Below are positions 40,601-47,593 of a stretch of 64,000 nucleotides of DNA, one piece after another. The DNA comes from an uncultured Tenacibaculum sp. (GTDB lineage: Bacteria > Bacteroidota > Bacteroidia > Flavobacteriales > Flavobacteriaceae), in assembly GCA_947501615.1 (NCBI GenBank), contig CANMWK010000010.1, positions 124,001 through 188,000 of the forward strand, written 5' to 3'. The notes below the pieces were generated by a model. That model was not told the DNA's origin and did no database searches. It was given only the letters and a program-made list of their open reading frames with translations. Positions within the stretch are counted from its first letter, which is position 1, and each line of letters opens with the position of its first letter. Position numbers and translations under genes: made by a program.

Positions 40601-42008
40601 TCTTGTAGCTTATGCTAGAGTTTATAATAAAAACTATAGAAGAACTTCATTTGATGATTTCTTTGAAAAATCAATATCTCAAATAGAACTTGTTGTTGAT
40701 AAGAAAAGTTTAAACTATAAGAAATTTGCAGTAGAACTTTTTGAAGCCTGGGATAAAGGATATAAGAATAATAAGTCTATTGCAGAAATGCAGAAGGTAT
40801 ATAAAAAGTATGACTTAGATCCGTCTGAAGTTTATCCTCCTAATGAAGGTACTTGGGGGTTAATTGAACCGCCGAGATCACCTAAAAAAGATGAATTATT
40901 TGATAGATTTCAGAGAAGACCTACTATAGGAGGGTCATATGCAGGAGCTTTAGTAGATCCAGATATTGTTCCTACAATAAATGCCAGATCTTTAAAAGAG
41001 AACTATTCTGATATCGTAAAGAAAGGAGATGATTATTACTATTTTGTATTTAAGTTTGAAGACATACCAAGTGATTTAAAATTTGAATATGGAGAGGCAA
41101 TGGCTTGGTTTGATAAAGCTGGTGGAGCAACACAAATTAAATCTTCTAAGCATCTTCATAAATTAGAAGAGAACATAGTTTTCTTAGAGAAATGGAAATT
41201 AGTAGATGGAAAATGGGTGCAAGATTTTTCAATATTGAAGAATAAATTTCCTGAAAACTTAAGAAAGTTATTAGATGACGCTTCAGATGAGTTTTTCACT
41301 AAAATTAATACTCTTAGTAAAGAAGGTAAATTAGAACGTTTTATAGATGATTTTAAAGACAACGTTGACATCTTTCTTGAATTTAAGAATAATGATGCTT
41401 TAATTGATAGTTGGAATAAACTTTCTATATATACAACACCTAAAAAAGAATGGATAAGAAAAAATATACATCTTCTTAAAAAGATGAGTAAACAAAGTGA
41501 TGAAATTCAAGAGAAAATAGTTGAATATTATAGAACTTTTCAAAAACCAAGTACTAGCGGTGCACCTCCATTTCCATATACAACGAGAAGTGGTGATATA
41601 GTTCAGTACGATAATTTTGCGCAACCTAGATTTGAGCCATTCATACCTAAAATGAAAGGTAAAGGTAAAGTCATTTATAATCCAGAAAAAGTAAGTAAGT
41701 TACCAGAAAAGAACTTTCCTGAACTTATGGGATCAAGTGGTCATGATATTGCTGATGCAAATAGATGGATTAAACAAGAATTCCCTGATAAAGTTGAAGT
41801 TCTTTCCAATGGGCAGGTTAAAATTTTAAATGAAAAAGATGAATGGATTACTTGTGTGTGGCATCATCATGAGGACGGTAGAAACATAATTCCCGTTCCT
41901 ATAGAAGTACATAACAGACCATTAGGAGGAGCATCTCATACAGGAGGAAATAGTATTATAGACAAGGGATTGAAAGACTTTTTTGATCCTCTAAAATTAG
42001 ATAATTAA
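34671..42008 (+). CDS. Multidomain polymorphic toxin: TANFOR-like/Fn3, metzincin, TNT-like and WHH nuclease
   Basis: A 2445-aa protein with a signal peptide (LRFIFILLFTLTSIFAQ). In order: a TANFOR-like N-terminus (about 20-285) as found in flavobacterial surface proteins; an Fn3 unit (about 285-370); beta domains; a zincin domain with the full metzincin motif HELGHGIFGLEH (864-875); a long helical region; a hydrophobic stretch near 1560-1640; an HG (1764) ... LLSCS (Cys1807) segment like caspase-type peptidase pretoxin domains; a TNT-like domain (about 2050-2180: YPPNEG, FDRF with Arg2079, Arg2106, WFDKAGGATQ with Gln2155); and a C-terminal HNH/EndoVII-type WHH nuclease (W2397-HHH, then EVHN and HTGG). 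TNT enzymes destroy NAD+; WHH nucleases cut nucleic acid. Two small genes follow at once. All domain calls are by motif only; the WHH call is the firmest. Confidence 0.85.
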   Translation: MKRELRFIFILLFTLTSIFAQRYPINIVPRVQAPSPVNFFNYADETSLNSPITVQLFLNDLTVSNRQIRLKTYFEGGNINFTSNDFVLGAENLFIEGGVPLTLTNVELAPYFKLENISGISPTVYGQAIPEGSYDFCFEIFDYISGAKLSDKVCRTVFIFKNEPPILNVPFNKANIEPKDFENIVFQWTPRHINVTNVEYQFSLVEIWDDAIDPQTAFLSQAPIYEETTRATTLLYGPDKPLLLSGKRYAWRVKAKALQGLEEIGLFKNEGFSEVFWFSRTEACKPPENITAEAKGLTKINVFWDQDPSIHSEYTIAYREADKPNAYWFTKRTNSSWATIWNLKAGTKYEYKVKGKCTYQYSEYSEVLYVTTDQVTNDDANYNCGIVPDAIAIENREPHPGLYIGDQITAGDFRVTITNISNQSNGIISGNGFVAIPYLSFAKFAVTFNGILVNSSNQLAEGEIVTLYDPEFGEGASMTVDVNVDISEGLKGDGTEKGETVEVDFTVTGVEIDANGAIVVTGTGKDGKPDQAILPGNQDVSIVSANGEVWEVGEDGKYTKQEGAEGGIASEDNTSGLDGDGNTNGITAKGVRVTFEDSGYYHYDALPKGDYKKLAKEYMVLPSEDGDYNVPYKAISDSNGKDFINARVEITDSSIVKDSIIFKTKAGAKVPVLSWDDNIAKLSLQKKFHFVDEEVLAVVKSKTDPTQYDIAGTLLTTHLASQELAPINITVVPVYGSLNRNTIDERLKALKKDVEEIYKKSGVQLNVQFASNILPGDINGWNEGDRIEVGDSNVLSHYTASEKIFNKHIKQQTSYTKNTYYVFLTDIQPTKSDVKGFMPLKRQFGFVFDSNIRNDFDRAKTMAHELGHGIFGLEHPWKEYDTPEGATKFLMDNGDGTLLNHMDWKKIHAPGIKIYWFQDDEDGESVSTSLDKVLAINEEKYKCESGKCVKDKTSGKYYFGYLTPSGERIVLSEDYMPIFYHGISSDKYNKIVPGTLIGFKKFIKGDDGEKTEKKYLAEIQGGKFTGYDTFSYVKPDIDDDENESVIIGLPYGNSSEKLLWKNYKFKNLGRGDFEDGSITNIVDITSDAFKQISLFNKHTYFKEKTYTNTSKITGDGQIDVSKLEIRLLGGYYNKDVSLFFDDLFDLAGRSSYQISHNERREVFLIVKIAEIYNRYPHIFKEFTKFFDNWDIRSLANMSVYYGKWDIDNLIIYSDDYKSWKNNFKKTINSSEDNLEKIYNFYQSFLIELLSYINEQAAANNECLSSDFEQKTGIEVFECIRRASQYELEAIKLPNKVLAIKKILEIPIEGDDISDDKEVEVARLLQAISEGNNSLYDDALSFFKSTTVTYTYVTGGKIPVMKNSTVPLWYALFNNIEDQIFIFGENNRQSIVKSLGRIFLGSKSFEKQLKASIDPAELMKIITIGDLNNLHNYFYTFENDYQNILRRGWSDIYAKAKGGPVGISLYDTEDFYKSIDTKISESDFLIDVEQKVKWGLLGNEVLKAEKLEPFQLVSFINISKNNLLKPFTAKDEKGNPQAIFVPALTMHYASKTDQIQTKSDIIITAVDLLAFLPSGGTASLNTFGKFLYYADKVSSVASMTGTAFREVNPELSGYMNQLSLVSGVASLASLSTFLKSDILNKKNLGEIIHPNALNTTNNPVDNINELTKKIVSDEFDISKLTPEQARVSRKFLDNEFKRLKAAPALNAIDVEKAIAKFDEIVPPGINVRPASVVDANLVNKGDVKKFLAELNKKNIDDDFIDIVIHGAENKFIIDLPDGVQELETLSLVDHLLTSPHFAGVTNFRLLSCSNMELAEELISLLPKGKGYTVRATDDIVRIHADGGISTVPRGADNPPNQWEDLTTSADGTVNKKIAESPKLTSAEHLTDFIELGRRSKAEQFLTTIKSGAYPDILKRLDELKLSDDDLLRFANDFKNASKEELAILGKNNGEIIDVWKKWGDPNNDLVKLSKTRISSVDDLVAYARVYNKNYRRTSFDDFFEKSISQIELVVDKKSLNYKKFAVELFEAWDKGYKNNKSIAEMQKVYKKYDLDPSEVYPPNEGTWGLIEPPRSPKKDELFDRFQRRPTIGGSYAGALVDPDIVPTINARSLKENYSDIVKKGDDYYYFVFKFEDIPSDLKFEYGEAMAWFDKAGGATQIKSSKHLHKLEENIVFLEKWKLVDGKWVQDFSILKNKFPENLRKLLDDASDEFFTKINTLSKEGKLERFIDDFKDNVDIFLEFKNNDALIDSWNKLSIYTTPKKEWIRKNIHLLKKMSKQSDEIQEKIVEYYRTFQKPSTSGAPPFPYTTRSGDIVQYDNFAQPRFEPFIPKMKGKGKVIYNPEKVSKLPEKNFPELMGSSGHDIADANRWIKQEFPDKVEVLSNGQVKILNEKDEWITCVWHHHEDGRNIIPVPIEVHNRPLGGASHTGGNSIIDKGLKDFFDPLKLDN

Positions 42009-42575
42009 ATGAATTCATTAGAAGTATTACCACTTAGACAAAAGGAAGTTATTAGATGGGAAGATATTAAAATTGATTTTCCAGATCTTTTTAAAACATT
42101 TAACAATATTTATTTAATCAAAGAATTATTTGAATGTGATAGAATTCAATATATCAATGATCATTCTAACATGAAAAAAAGTTTAGGAATGTTTGAATTA
42201 AGAATTAAACCATCTCTCATTATAGATACTTTTTTTGATCCAAATGAAATAGAAAATCAACTAGAGATGATTTTAGATTTGGAAGAGGAAAATGATTTAG
42301 AGGTTTTTAATGATGGGTTTATTCCATTTGGATACTCATCATCAGATCAATTATTAATGATTTCTACAAAGGGTAATGATAAAGATTCTATCTATTTATA
42401 TACCAGATGGAATGATAGTCCTTTGGAATGTCTAACTGATAATATATTTAACTTTTTTAAGAACTATGATTTAATCATTGAAGAAATATTTTTAGAAAAT
42501 AAAACAACTAATTTGTTATATAAAAACTGGGGCGAAGATTTTTGGAGAGTAAAAAAAGATGAAAATTTCTTATAG
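42009..42575 (+). CDS. Probable immunity protein, SUKH (SMI1/KNR4)-like
   Basis: A 188-aa acidic cytoplasmic protein with no signal peptide; the ATG directly follows the toxin stop codon. The second half (GFIPFGYSSSDQLLMIS, then SIYLYTRW and NIFNFFKNYD) has the pattern of SUKH-superfamily immunity proteins, which commonly protect against nuclease toxins. Position right after a WHH-nuclease toxin is the classical place for an immunity gene. I infer that it binds and blocks the C-terminal nuclease. The N-terminal half is less typical and the family call is by eye. Confidence 0.72.
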   Translation: MNSLEVLPLRQKEVIRWEDIKIDFPDLFKTFNNIYLIKELFECDRIQYINDHSNMKKSLGMFELRIKPSLIIDTFFDPNEIENQLEMILDLEEENDLEVFNDGFIPFGYSSSDQLLMISTKGNDKDSIYLYTRWNDSPLECLTDNIFNFFKNYDLIIEEIFLENKTTNLLYKNWGEDFWRVKKDENFL

Positions 42576-42591
42576 TGATAATACCTAAATT

Positions 42592-43011
42592 ATGTATAAA
42601 GAGATAAAAAAATATATATTTTTTGATGGGGAAGAGAACTTTCAGGTAATCAACTCATACGATGATTGGCTATCGTCTTCTGAATATCGTATTTATACGC
42701 AATCCTATATAAAAGTAGGAAATGATATAATTAATTTGTTTGGACCTAATAGGAAGAAAATACATGATTTTTTTGTAAATAACTTAGATTTATTTAATGA
42801 ATTAAACAGAGAATTAAGTTTTGTTATTGAAGTAAATGAAAACAATAAACAAATTATTTATGATGGGAAAAATAGGTTTGAAACCTATTATGTTATTGAT
42901 TCTAAATCCAATGGTAAAAATTATGTCATATTTTATGCTTTAGGGGGGAGTAGATTTGTAGAGAGTATAACAATTTATAAAGTATTTGTTTCTGAAATCA
43001 ATTTAACTTAA
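42592..43011 (+). CDS. Small cytoplasmic protein, possible second immunity protein
   Basis: A 139-aa protein without signal peptide or membrane helix, 16 bases after the SUKH-like gene and before a strong terminator. It is rich in Asn, Tyr, Phe and Ile, and has a predicted alternating beta/alpha pattern (FFDGEENFQVINSYDDW, then YYVIDSKSNGKNYVIFYA). I recognise no family. Being the last gene of the toxin transcript, it may be an immunity factor for the TNT-like domain, or a leftover from an earlier toxin end. This is inference from position alone. Confidence 0.65.
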   Translation: MYKEIKKYIFFDGEENFQVINSYDDWLSSSEYRIYTQSYIKVGNDIINLFGPNRKKIHDFFVNNLDLFNELNRELSFVIEVNENNKQIIYDGKNRFETYYVIDSKSNGKNYVIFYALGGSRFVESITIYKVFVSEINLT

Positions 43012-43068
43012 TCAATTATTTTATAAACTTAAATTTGAAAAAATTTTATTATGTAAAAATAAATTTTA

Positions 43069-43101
43069 AGCAACAGTTTTCATATAAGCTGTTGTTTTTT
43101 T
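43069..43101 (+). terminator. Rho-independent terminator of the surface/toxin gene set
   Basis: CAACAG (43071-43076) pairs with CTGTTG (43089-43094), extendable by two further pairs including a G-U, and is followed by a run of seven T. It lies 58 bases after the last candidate immunity gene. Confidence 0.8.
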
Positions 43102-43232
43102 AATATTGTATAGATTTTATTCCCACTCCCCCACGAATCCTTTTGTGTGGTCAATAAAAGTTAAGAATATTAAAGTTTCACAAAATATCCTGACTTAATT
43201 TAACGAGAAGCAAAAGTTTCTGTAACATCAGA

Positions 43233-44378
43233 CTAGTTAGATTTACTATCAATTAAAACATTATCCTTATTAAATAATTTAAAACGTGTTAATCGGTCTT
43301 CAACATCATAAGCACCCTTGATACAGATAGCTCCATTTCGGTATCTGAATTCGAATTCTCCAATAATAATATCATCTTTCGCATGATAAAACCCCAAGTA
43401 TTCACCAGTAACTCGTTTTAAAACAATCTTTCTTTTTCTAGCACTGTATTTTTTAGAATAGTTGTCTTCCATATATATCATTTTGTCTCCATAAACCGCC
43501 TCGTCATTTTGATCAAAAAGTTGAATATTATAATCACTTAAATAGATATCAGACTCTAAGATTAACATACCATCAGTTTCTATCAACTCTATCCATAACC
43601 CTACTTTTTCATTGTTCTTATAATTTCCTTTTGACGTTAAAACCCCTTGTTTCCAACTTCTATAGGGGCCATGATATTTATCATCCTTAATATAAAACTC
43701 ACTCAACACATGATCTTCACCATCTTTAACAATAACTTTATCCCCAAAAAATGAAGTAATTTCGTCCAGTTCCCATCCATTCGAATTAGACCTGAATTTT
43801 TTAAGAAATTTATTCGGGATATAAACAATACTGTCAAATTGAGATACAGAAACCTTTTTCAGCATATTTCCTTTTTCATCATGAAAATATCGAATCACTT
43901 TACCATCTTCCCTAACTGTATAATCTCCATATACTTTTGTACTGGTAGTAGTAAAATCTAGCGTATAGTTTTTGTTAAATCTAGAATTATCGTAAACTAC
44001 ACTAACATCTTTATCCACAAGCCCTATGGTGAGTATTCCGGTTTTCTTGACTAGCACTCTATTATAATCGTAATATCTAAATTCGATATTCCAACTTTTT
44101 TGTGGACTAATATCTGTTGGAAGATCCCATTGAACATCAGTTTTTTTAACAGTGCTTTCCATAGCTATATCTTTAATATTCCTATTTTCTTTACTGAAAT
44201 ACTGAACCTCTAAAAAATTAACAACATCTCTTTCTGTAATCTTTTTAGTTGAAAAAAACAGATATTCCCCTAGTTTTAAATATCCATCTTTATATTCTTT
44301 TTTGATGTTTTGTTGCGAGTGATTTTTATATACAATGAAAAAGCTGATTAGTATTAGAATTCTTTTAATCATAAACAT
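43233..44378 (-). CDS. Secreted MORN-like repeat protein, unknown function
   Basis: A 381-aa protein with a signal peptide (RILILISFFIVYKNHSQ). Several MORN/YwqK-like beta-hairpin units are visible, clearest at KYHGPYRSWKQGVLTSKGNYKNN and in FYHAKDDIIIGEFEFRYRNG. Such repeats occur in many Bacteroidota periplasmic proteins of unknown role. A second in-frame ATG lies two codons downstream. It is convergent with the toxin gene set, separated from it by the terminator and about 130 bases in which I see nothing. The two are not obviously linked. Confidence 0.7.
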   Translation of the reverse strand: MFMIKRILILISFFIVYKNHSQQNIKKEYKDGYLKLGEYLFFSTKKITERDVVNFLEVQYFSKENRNIKDIAMESTVKKTDVQWDLPTDISPQKSWNIEFRYYDYNRVLVKKTGILTIGLVDKDVSVVYDNSRFNKNYTLDFTTTSTKVYGDYTVREDGKVIRYFHDEKGNMLKKVSVSQFDSIVYIPNKFLKKFRSNSNGWELDEITSFFGDKVIVKDGEDHVLSEFYIKDDKYHGPYRSWKQGVLTSKGNYKNNEKVGLWIELIETDGMLILESDIYLSDYNIQLFDQNDEAVYGDKMIYMEDNYSKKYSARKRKIVLKRVTGEYLGFYHAKDDIIIGEFEFRYRNGAICIKGAYDVEDRLTRFKLFNKDNVLIDSKSN

Positions 44379-44538
44379 TCGGATTTATATTTTAAAATTA
44401 AATAGGGTTGCTGTTTTAAGTTTTTAAAAATATAATCATCCGATTATTAAATCTATACCTACAGTTAGGTATTATAAGATTAACCACTAATATGTGAAGT
44501 TTATAATCACAAACTGAAAAAAAAAGGAACAATTACAT
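44379..44538. other. AT-rich spacer, no feature seen
   Basis: Upstream of the MORN-like gene (minus strand), so it should hold its promoter, but no TAnnTTTG box with a TTG at correct spacing stood out. The 20-bp tandem repeat begins directly after it. Confidence 0.4.
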
Positions 44539-44738
44539 GCCTTAGTTTGACTTGTGGCAACTGAATCCAGTTAATGCTATCTGAGCACAGTAAATGTTGC
44601 CTTAATCAAGTCGATTCTACCTAAGCTAAGTAGTTGTTACATTAGCTAAGCCAATGTTACCTGAACCAAGACAATGTCGCCTGAGTCCAGTCGATGTTGC
44701 CTGAGTTCAGTCGATGTTGCCTGAGCTTAGTCGAAGGC
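44539..44738. repeat. Ten-copy degenerate 20-bp tandem repeat
   Basis: Ten consecutive 20-base units in exact phase, with a consensus close to GCCTGAGTTCAGTCGATGTT. Units at 44679 and 44699 differ at one position; units become more divergent to the left. The last unit (44719-44738) has palindromic ends, GCCT and AGGC. The array begins just beyond the mogA stop codon, on its 3' side. Confidence 0.9.
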
Positions 44739-44740
44739 AA

Positions 44741-45292
44741 TTATTTAGCAGTTTTATTTTTAGGTCTAAACGGTTTTATAATAGCTTCATCACATTCAAG
44801 AAAAGGCCCATTCATTAAATCAATACAATACGGTATAGCAGGGAATACAGCATCTAAACATTCTCGTATTGATTTTGGTTTTCCTGGTAAGTTTAAAATT
44901 AAACTTTCATTTCTTAAACCAGCCGTTTGCCTAGAAAGAATTGCCGTAGGAACATATTGTAAAGATTCAGCCCTCATAAGTTCACCAAAACCAGGCATCA
45001 TACGATCGCATACCGCTTCTGTAGCTTCAGGAGTAACATCCCTTTTAGCAGGCCCAGTCCCTCCTGTGGTAATCACCAAACAACAATGAAGCTCATCAAC
45101 CATATGAATCATTGTTTTTTCTATCAAATCTTGTTCATCAGGAATTACCTTGTATTCTTTTTCCCAATCAGAAGTTAAATACTCGTTTAATGTATCTATG
45201 ATAGCAGTACCACTTAAATCATCATAAACACCAGCACTGGCTCTATCGCTAACAGTTATAATTCCAATTTTGGCAATGGTAGTATTCTTCAT
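44741..45292 (-). CDS. mog: Molybdopterin adenylyltransferase
   Basis: A 183-aa cytoplasmic protein of the MogA/MoaB family. It shows IGIITVSDRASAGVYDD near the N-terminus and the nucleotide/molybdopterin-binding TTGGTGPAKRDVTPEAT. MogA adenylates molybdopterin before molybdenum insertion in cofactor synthesis. Length is close to E. coli MogA (195 aa). No other molybdenum-cofactor gene is in the window. Its stop codon touches the ten-copy 20-bp repeat, which therefore forms part of the transcript's 3' end. Confidence 0.88.
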   Translation of the reverse strand: MKNTTIAKIGIITVSDRASAGVYDDLSGTAIIDTLNEYLTSDWEKEYKVIPDEQDLIEKTMIHMVDELHCCLVITTGGTGPAKRDVTPEATEAVCDRMMPGFGELMRAESLQYVPTAILSRQTAGLRNESLILNLPGKPKSIRECLDAVFPAIPYCIDLMNGPFLECDEAIIKPFRPKNKTAK

Positions 45293-45403
45293 ATAGTTGT
45301 TTCTTTAAAATATTCAAAAATTATACACTATCAATTTAGTAAAAACAGTATTACTGATTAATGTGGTATTTTTCTTAACATATAAGTTAATTATTAATTT
45401 ACG

Positions 45404-45422
45404 AATCATAGTCGTTATGATT
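45404..45422 (-). terminator. Weak hairpin after the MBL-fold gene
   Basis: AATCATA (45404-45410) pairs with TATGATT (45416-45422) just downstream of the MBL-fold gene on the minus strand. There is no strong T-run, so this is only a candidate terminator. Confidence 0.3.
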
Positions 45423-45439
45423 ACTGTTATTTAAAAAAA

Positions 45440-46717
45440 TCAAGAAGATAATTTTCTTATAATGTTACGTATAGCTGTCTTAGCAGTATATTTTTGACCT
45501 AAATTCATTTGTTTAGAAAAGTAAAAATAATCTGTGAATCGAGATAATTTACCATGTGTGGGAACTTGAAAACAACCATTAACATTCAGAGTATCTCCAC
45601 CCCAATTATGTTGTAAACAATATCCGAAATGTTCAGAAGTTAGTATAACATCAGTTGTCTCTTTGGTTTCGTTTATAACGGTAATACCAGATAAATTAAA
45701 AGCTACAGCAATATGTAAATCCTCGATAAAGACTTTTGCAGCTTCTTTTAATTTGAGAGATAACATAAAGTTAGAGTGAAACCTTCGTTGCTTTTCACCA
45801 AACTTTTTCGCTAATATTTCCAATTCATTAAAACTAATAGATGTAGAAGGAGTAATATACTGTTCTGAAATATTGGTGTTTCTGTCATGAATATATCGAT
45901 CTATAGCATTTGAATTATCAATAAGTTCCCCAACATTCCAATGATCTCCAGGATATAATACCACAGGGGCAGAAGTTGTTTGAGTTGAAATACAACTTAC
46001 AATGTCTTCAATTTTATTAGCGTCTTTATTTGCATAAAAATTCTCTTTCCTACAAAACCATACATAGCTGGCAAAAGGTATAATGAATTTAGGTTTAAAA
46101 AACGTCGCTTGTAATAACAATGTTTGTATCTTTTCCTCACAAAGTTGTTTCCTAAAGTTGCTGTCATTTTTATTTCCTGCCCAACTAGCATAGGAAAACT
46201 GTGTCATTAATACATCAATGTTCCCTGTGTTTTTTTCAATAACTTGCAAAGCTTTAGGTGTAGTGTAAGTCACTACATCATTCATGTTTAAAATAGTTTG
46301 CTTTCCATCTGAAATGGCCAACCAAGAATCGCCAGCTCTATCATTTTGATTCAAAACTTTAAAATCATCACTCAAGTAATACCATTTCGAAGGAGGAAGT
46401 TCAATTACTTCTTTAAATCCAAGTTTAGCAATAAATTCAATAACTTTTGCATCACTAGTTTTTTGATATAGAACAGTTATGTTTTGTCGTATTTCTAGAG
46501 GTATTTTTTTAAGATTAGGAGGATTAAAATGATCTGGATGTTCGTGTGAAAACCAAATATGTGTTACTTTTTCAAAATCGGAATATTGAAACTTTGTTTC
46601 AGAGATTAAATTCCAACTATAATTAAATATAGGATCTTCTATCCAAGGATCGCAGGCTAGAACTATGGCTTGATGTGTTATAATAAACCCCGCATGGTTT
46701 ATCCAATTCATTTTCAT
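45440..46717 (-). CDS. MBL-fold metallohydrolase (UlaG/CMAH-like)
   Basis: The metallo-beta-lactamase motif HxHxDH appears as FSHEHPDHFNP, about residue 65 onwards, after the WINHAGFII opening typical of UlaG-like hydrolases. From ATG 46717 the protein is 425 aa; an ATG at 46738 would overlap the upstream methyltransferase gene. The length and the C-terminal region recall the hydrolase part of CMP-N-acetylneuraminate hydroxylase-like proteins, without a Rieske motif. No signal peptide is present. It is translationally linked to the methyltransferase (one base apart), so the two probably act in one pathway, perhaps on a surface glycan or lipid. The substrate is unknown. Confidence 0.72.
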   Translation of the reverse strand: MKMNWINHAGFIITHQAIVLACDPWIEDPIFNYSWNLISETKFQYSDFEKVTHIWFSHEHPDHFNPPNLKKIPLEIRQNITVLYQKTSDAKVIEFIAKLGFKEVIELPPSKWYYLSDDFKVLNQNDRAGDSWLAISDGKQTILNMNDVVTYTTPKALQVIEKNTGNIDVLMTQFSYASWAGNKNDSNFRKQLCEEKIQTLLLQATFFKPKFIIPFASYVWFCRKENFYANKDANKIEDIVSCISTQTTSAPVVLYPGDHWNVGELIDNSNAIDRYIHDRNTNISEQYITPSTSISFNELEILAKKFGEKQRRFHSNFMLSLKLKEAAKVFIEDLHIAVAFNLSGITVINETKETTDVILTSEHFGYCLQHNWGGDTLNVNGCFQVPTHGKLSRFTDYFYFSKQMNLGQKYTAKTAIRNIIRKLSS

Positions 46718-46718
46718 A

Positions 46719-47435
46719 TTAGGCAATTTTAATGGCAATTTGAGCGTAATTATTTACAGCCCCGATTACGTCGTATTTTGTATAATAAGCTTTTTCATAA
46801 TGTACCAATGCTCTATATTCACCCATTAGATACGCAAAATCATCAAAAATAATAATATCGTCTTTGTTAAGATAAGGATGTAAGGTTGTAAGTACAAATA
46901 AGGTAGAGCTATACAGATCGGCATCTATATGAATTACCTTTCTTGTTGTAAATTCATGTTTGGTCAAAAAATCAGAAAGCGTTTCTTGATATAAACCTTT
47001 TACAAATTGAAGTCTGGTATCGTTAATTTCCGGAAAAATACCATCTTGAGTAAAATCTCCTTTTTTGTTCGTAAACCAAGCTTCAGGCAATCCGCTAAAG
47101 GTATCGAAACCAAAGAATTTACTGTTCTTATTTGTGTTAAAGTTTACCCACCACTGCATTGAAGTACCAGAAGCTACACCAAATTCTAAATAGGTGATTT
47201 CATCGTCAAGTTTTTCTTGTTTAAAGAGTTCTTGATGAAGCTGATATCTTCGTTTTGTGTGGTTTTTTTCTATACGTTTGTTATCTAATATTGGAGGTTT
47301 GTGTTTTTTAAGCCATTTTGAAAAGGTAACGAAATACACAAAAGTTTCTAAATAATGAGAAAGCCTTCCAAAAATGACAGACATGTTAATTAATGAGAAA
47401 ATATGATGTATTCTGTAGTATATAATTTTTTTCAT
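46719..47435 (-). CDS. TylF/MycF-type SAM-dependent methyltransferase
   Basis: A 238-aa class I methyltransferase. The SAM-binding segment is YLEFGVASGTSMQWWV, followed by FFGFDTFSGLPEAW and the acidic metal/catalytic region VIHIDADLYSST and DDIIIFDDFA, as in macrocin O-methyltransferase-type enzymes that act on sugar hydroxyls. The N-terminus is basic and lacks a clear signal peptide. It precedes the MBL-fold gene by one base on the same strand. Sugar O-methylation of a surface polysaccharide is possible; the substrate is not shown by sequence. Confidence 0.8.
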   Translation of the reverse strand: MKKIIYYRIHHIFSLINMSVIFGRLSHYLETFVYFVTFSKWLKKHKPPILDNKRIEKNHTKRRYQLHQELFKQEKLDDEITYLEFGVASGTSMQWWVNFNTNKNSKFFGFDTFSGLPEAWFTNKKGDFTQDGIFPEINDTRLQFVKGLYQETLSDFLTKHEFTTRKVIHIDADLYSSTLFVLTTLHPYLNKDDIIIFDDFAYLMGEYRALVHYEKAYYTKYDVIGAVNNYAQIAIKIA

Positions 47436-47593
47436 TAGTCTATTTTGAGATCTTTTTTATGTTGTGATCTGATATTATTTAGGAATGTTAAACTGAGTAT
47501 AGCATTAAAAAATATCGACTTAACTGCTACCAAGTTTTCAATTACACTCAACCTGATGACAAATGTATATTTTTAAAGTTTTAATGAAACCAA

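Noticed and set aside
44539..44738. Possible CRISPR array
   Set aside because: Units are 20 bases without intervening unique spacers, and no cas gene is present; it is a simple tandem repeat.
44694..45089. Plus-strand ORF of 131 codons
   Set aside because: Antisense to mog, which has strong family motifs; part of its frame lies in the tandem repeat.
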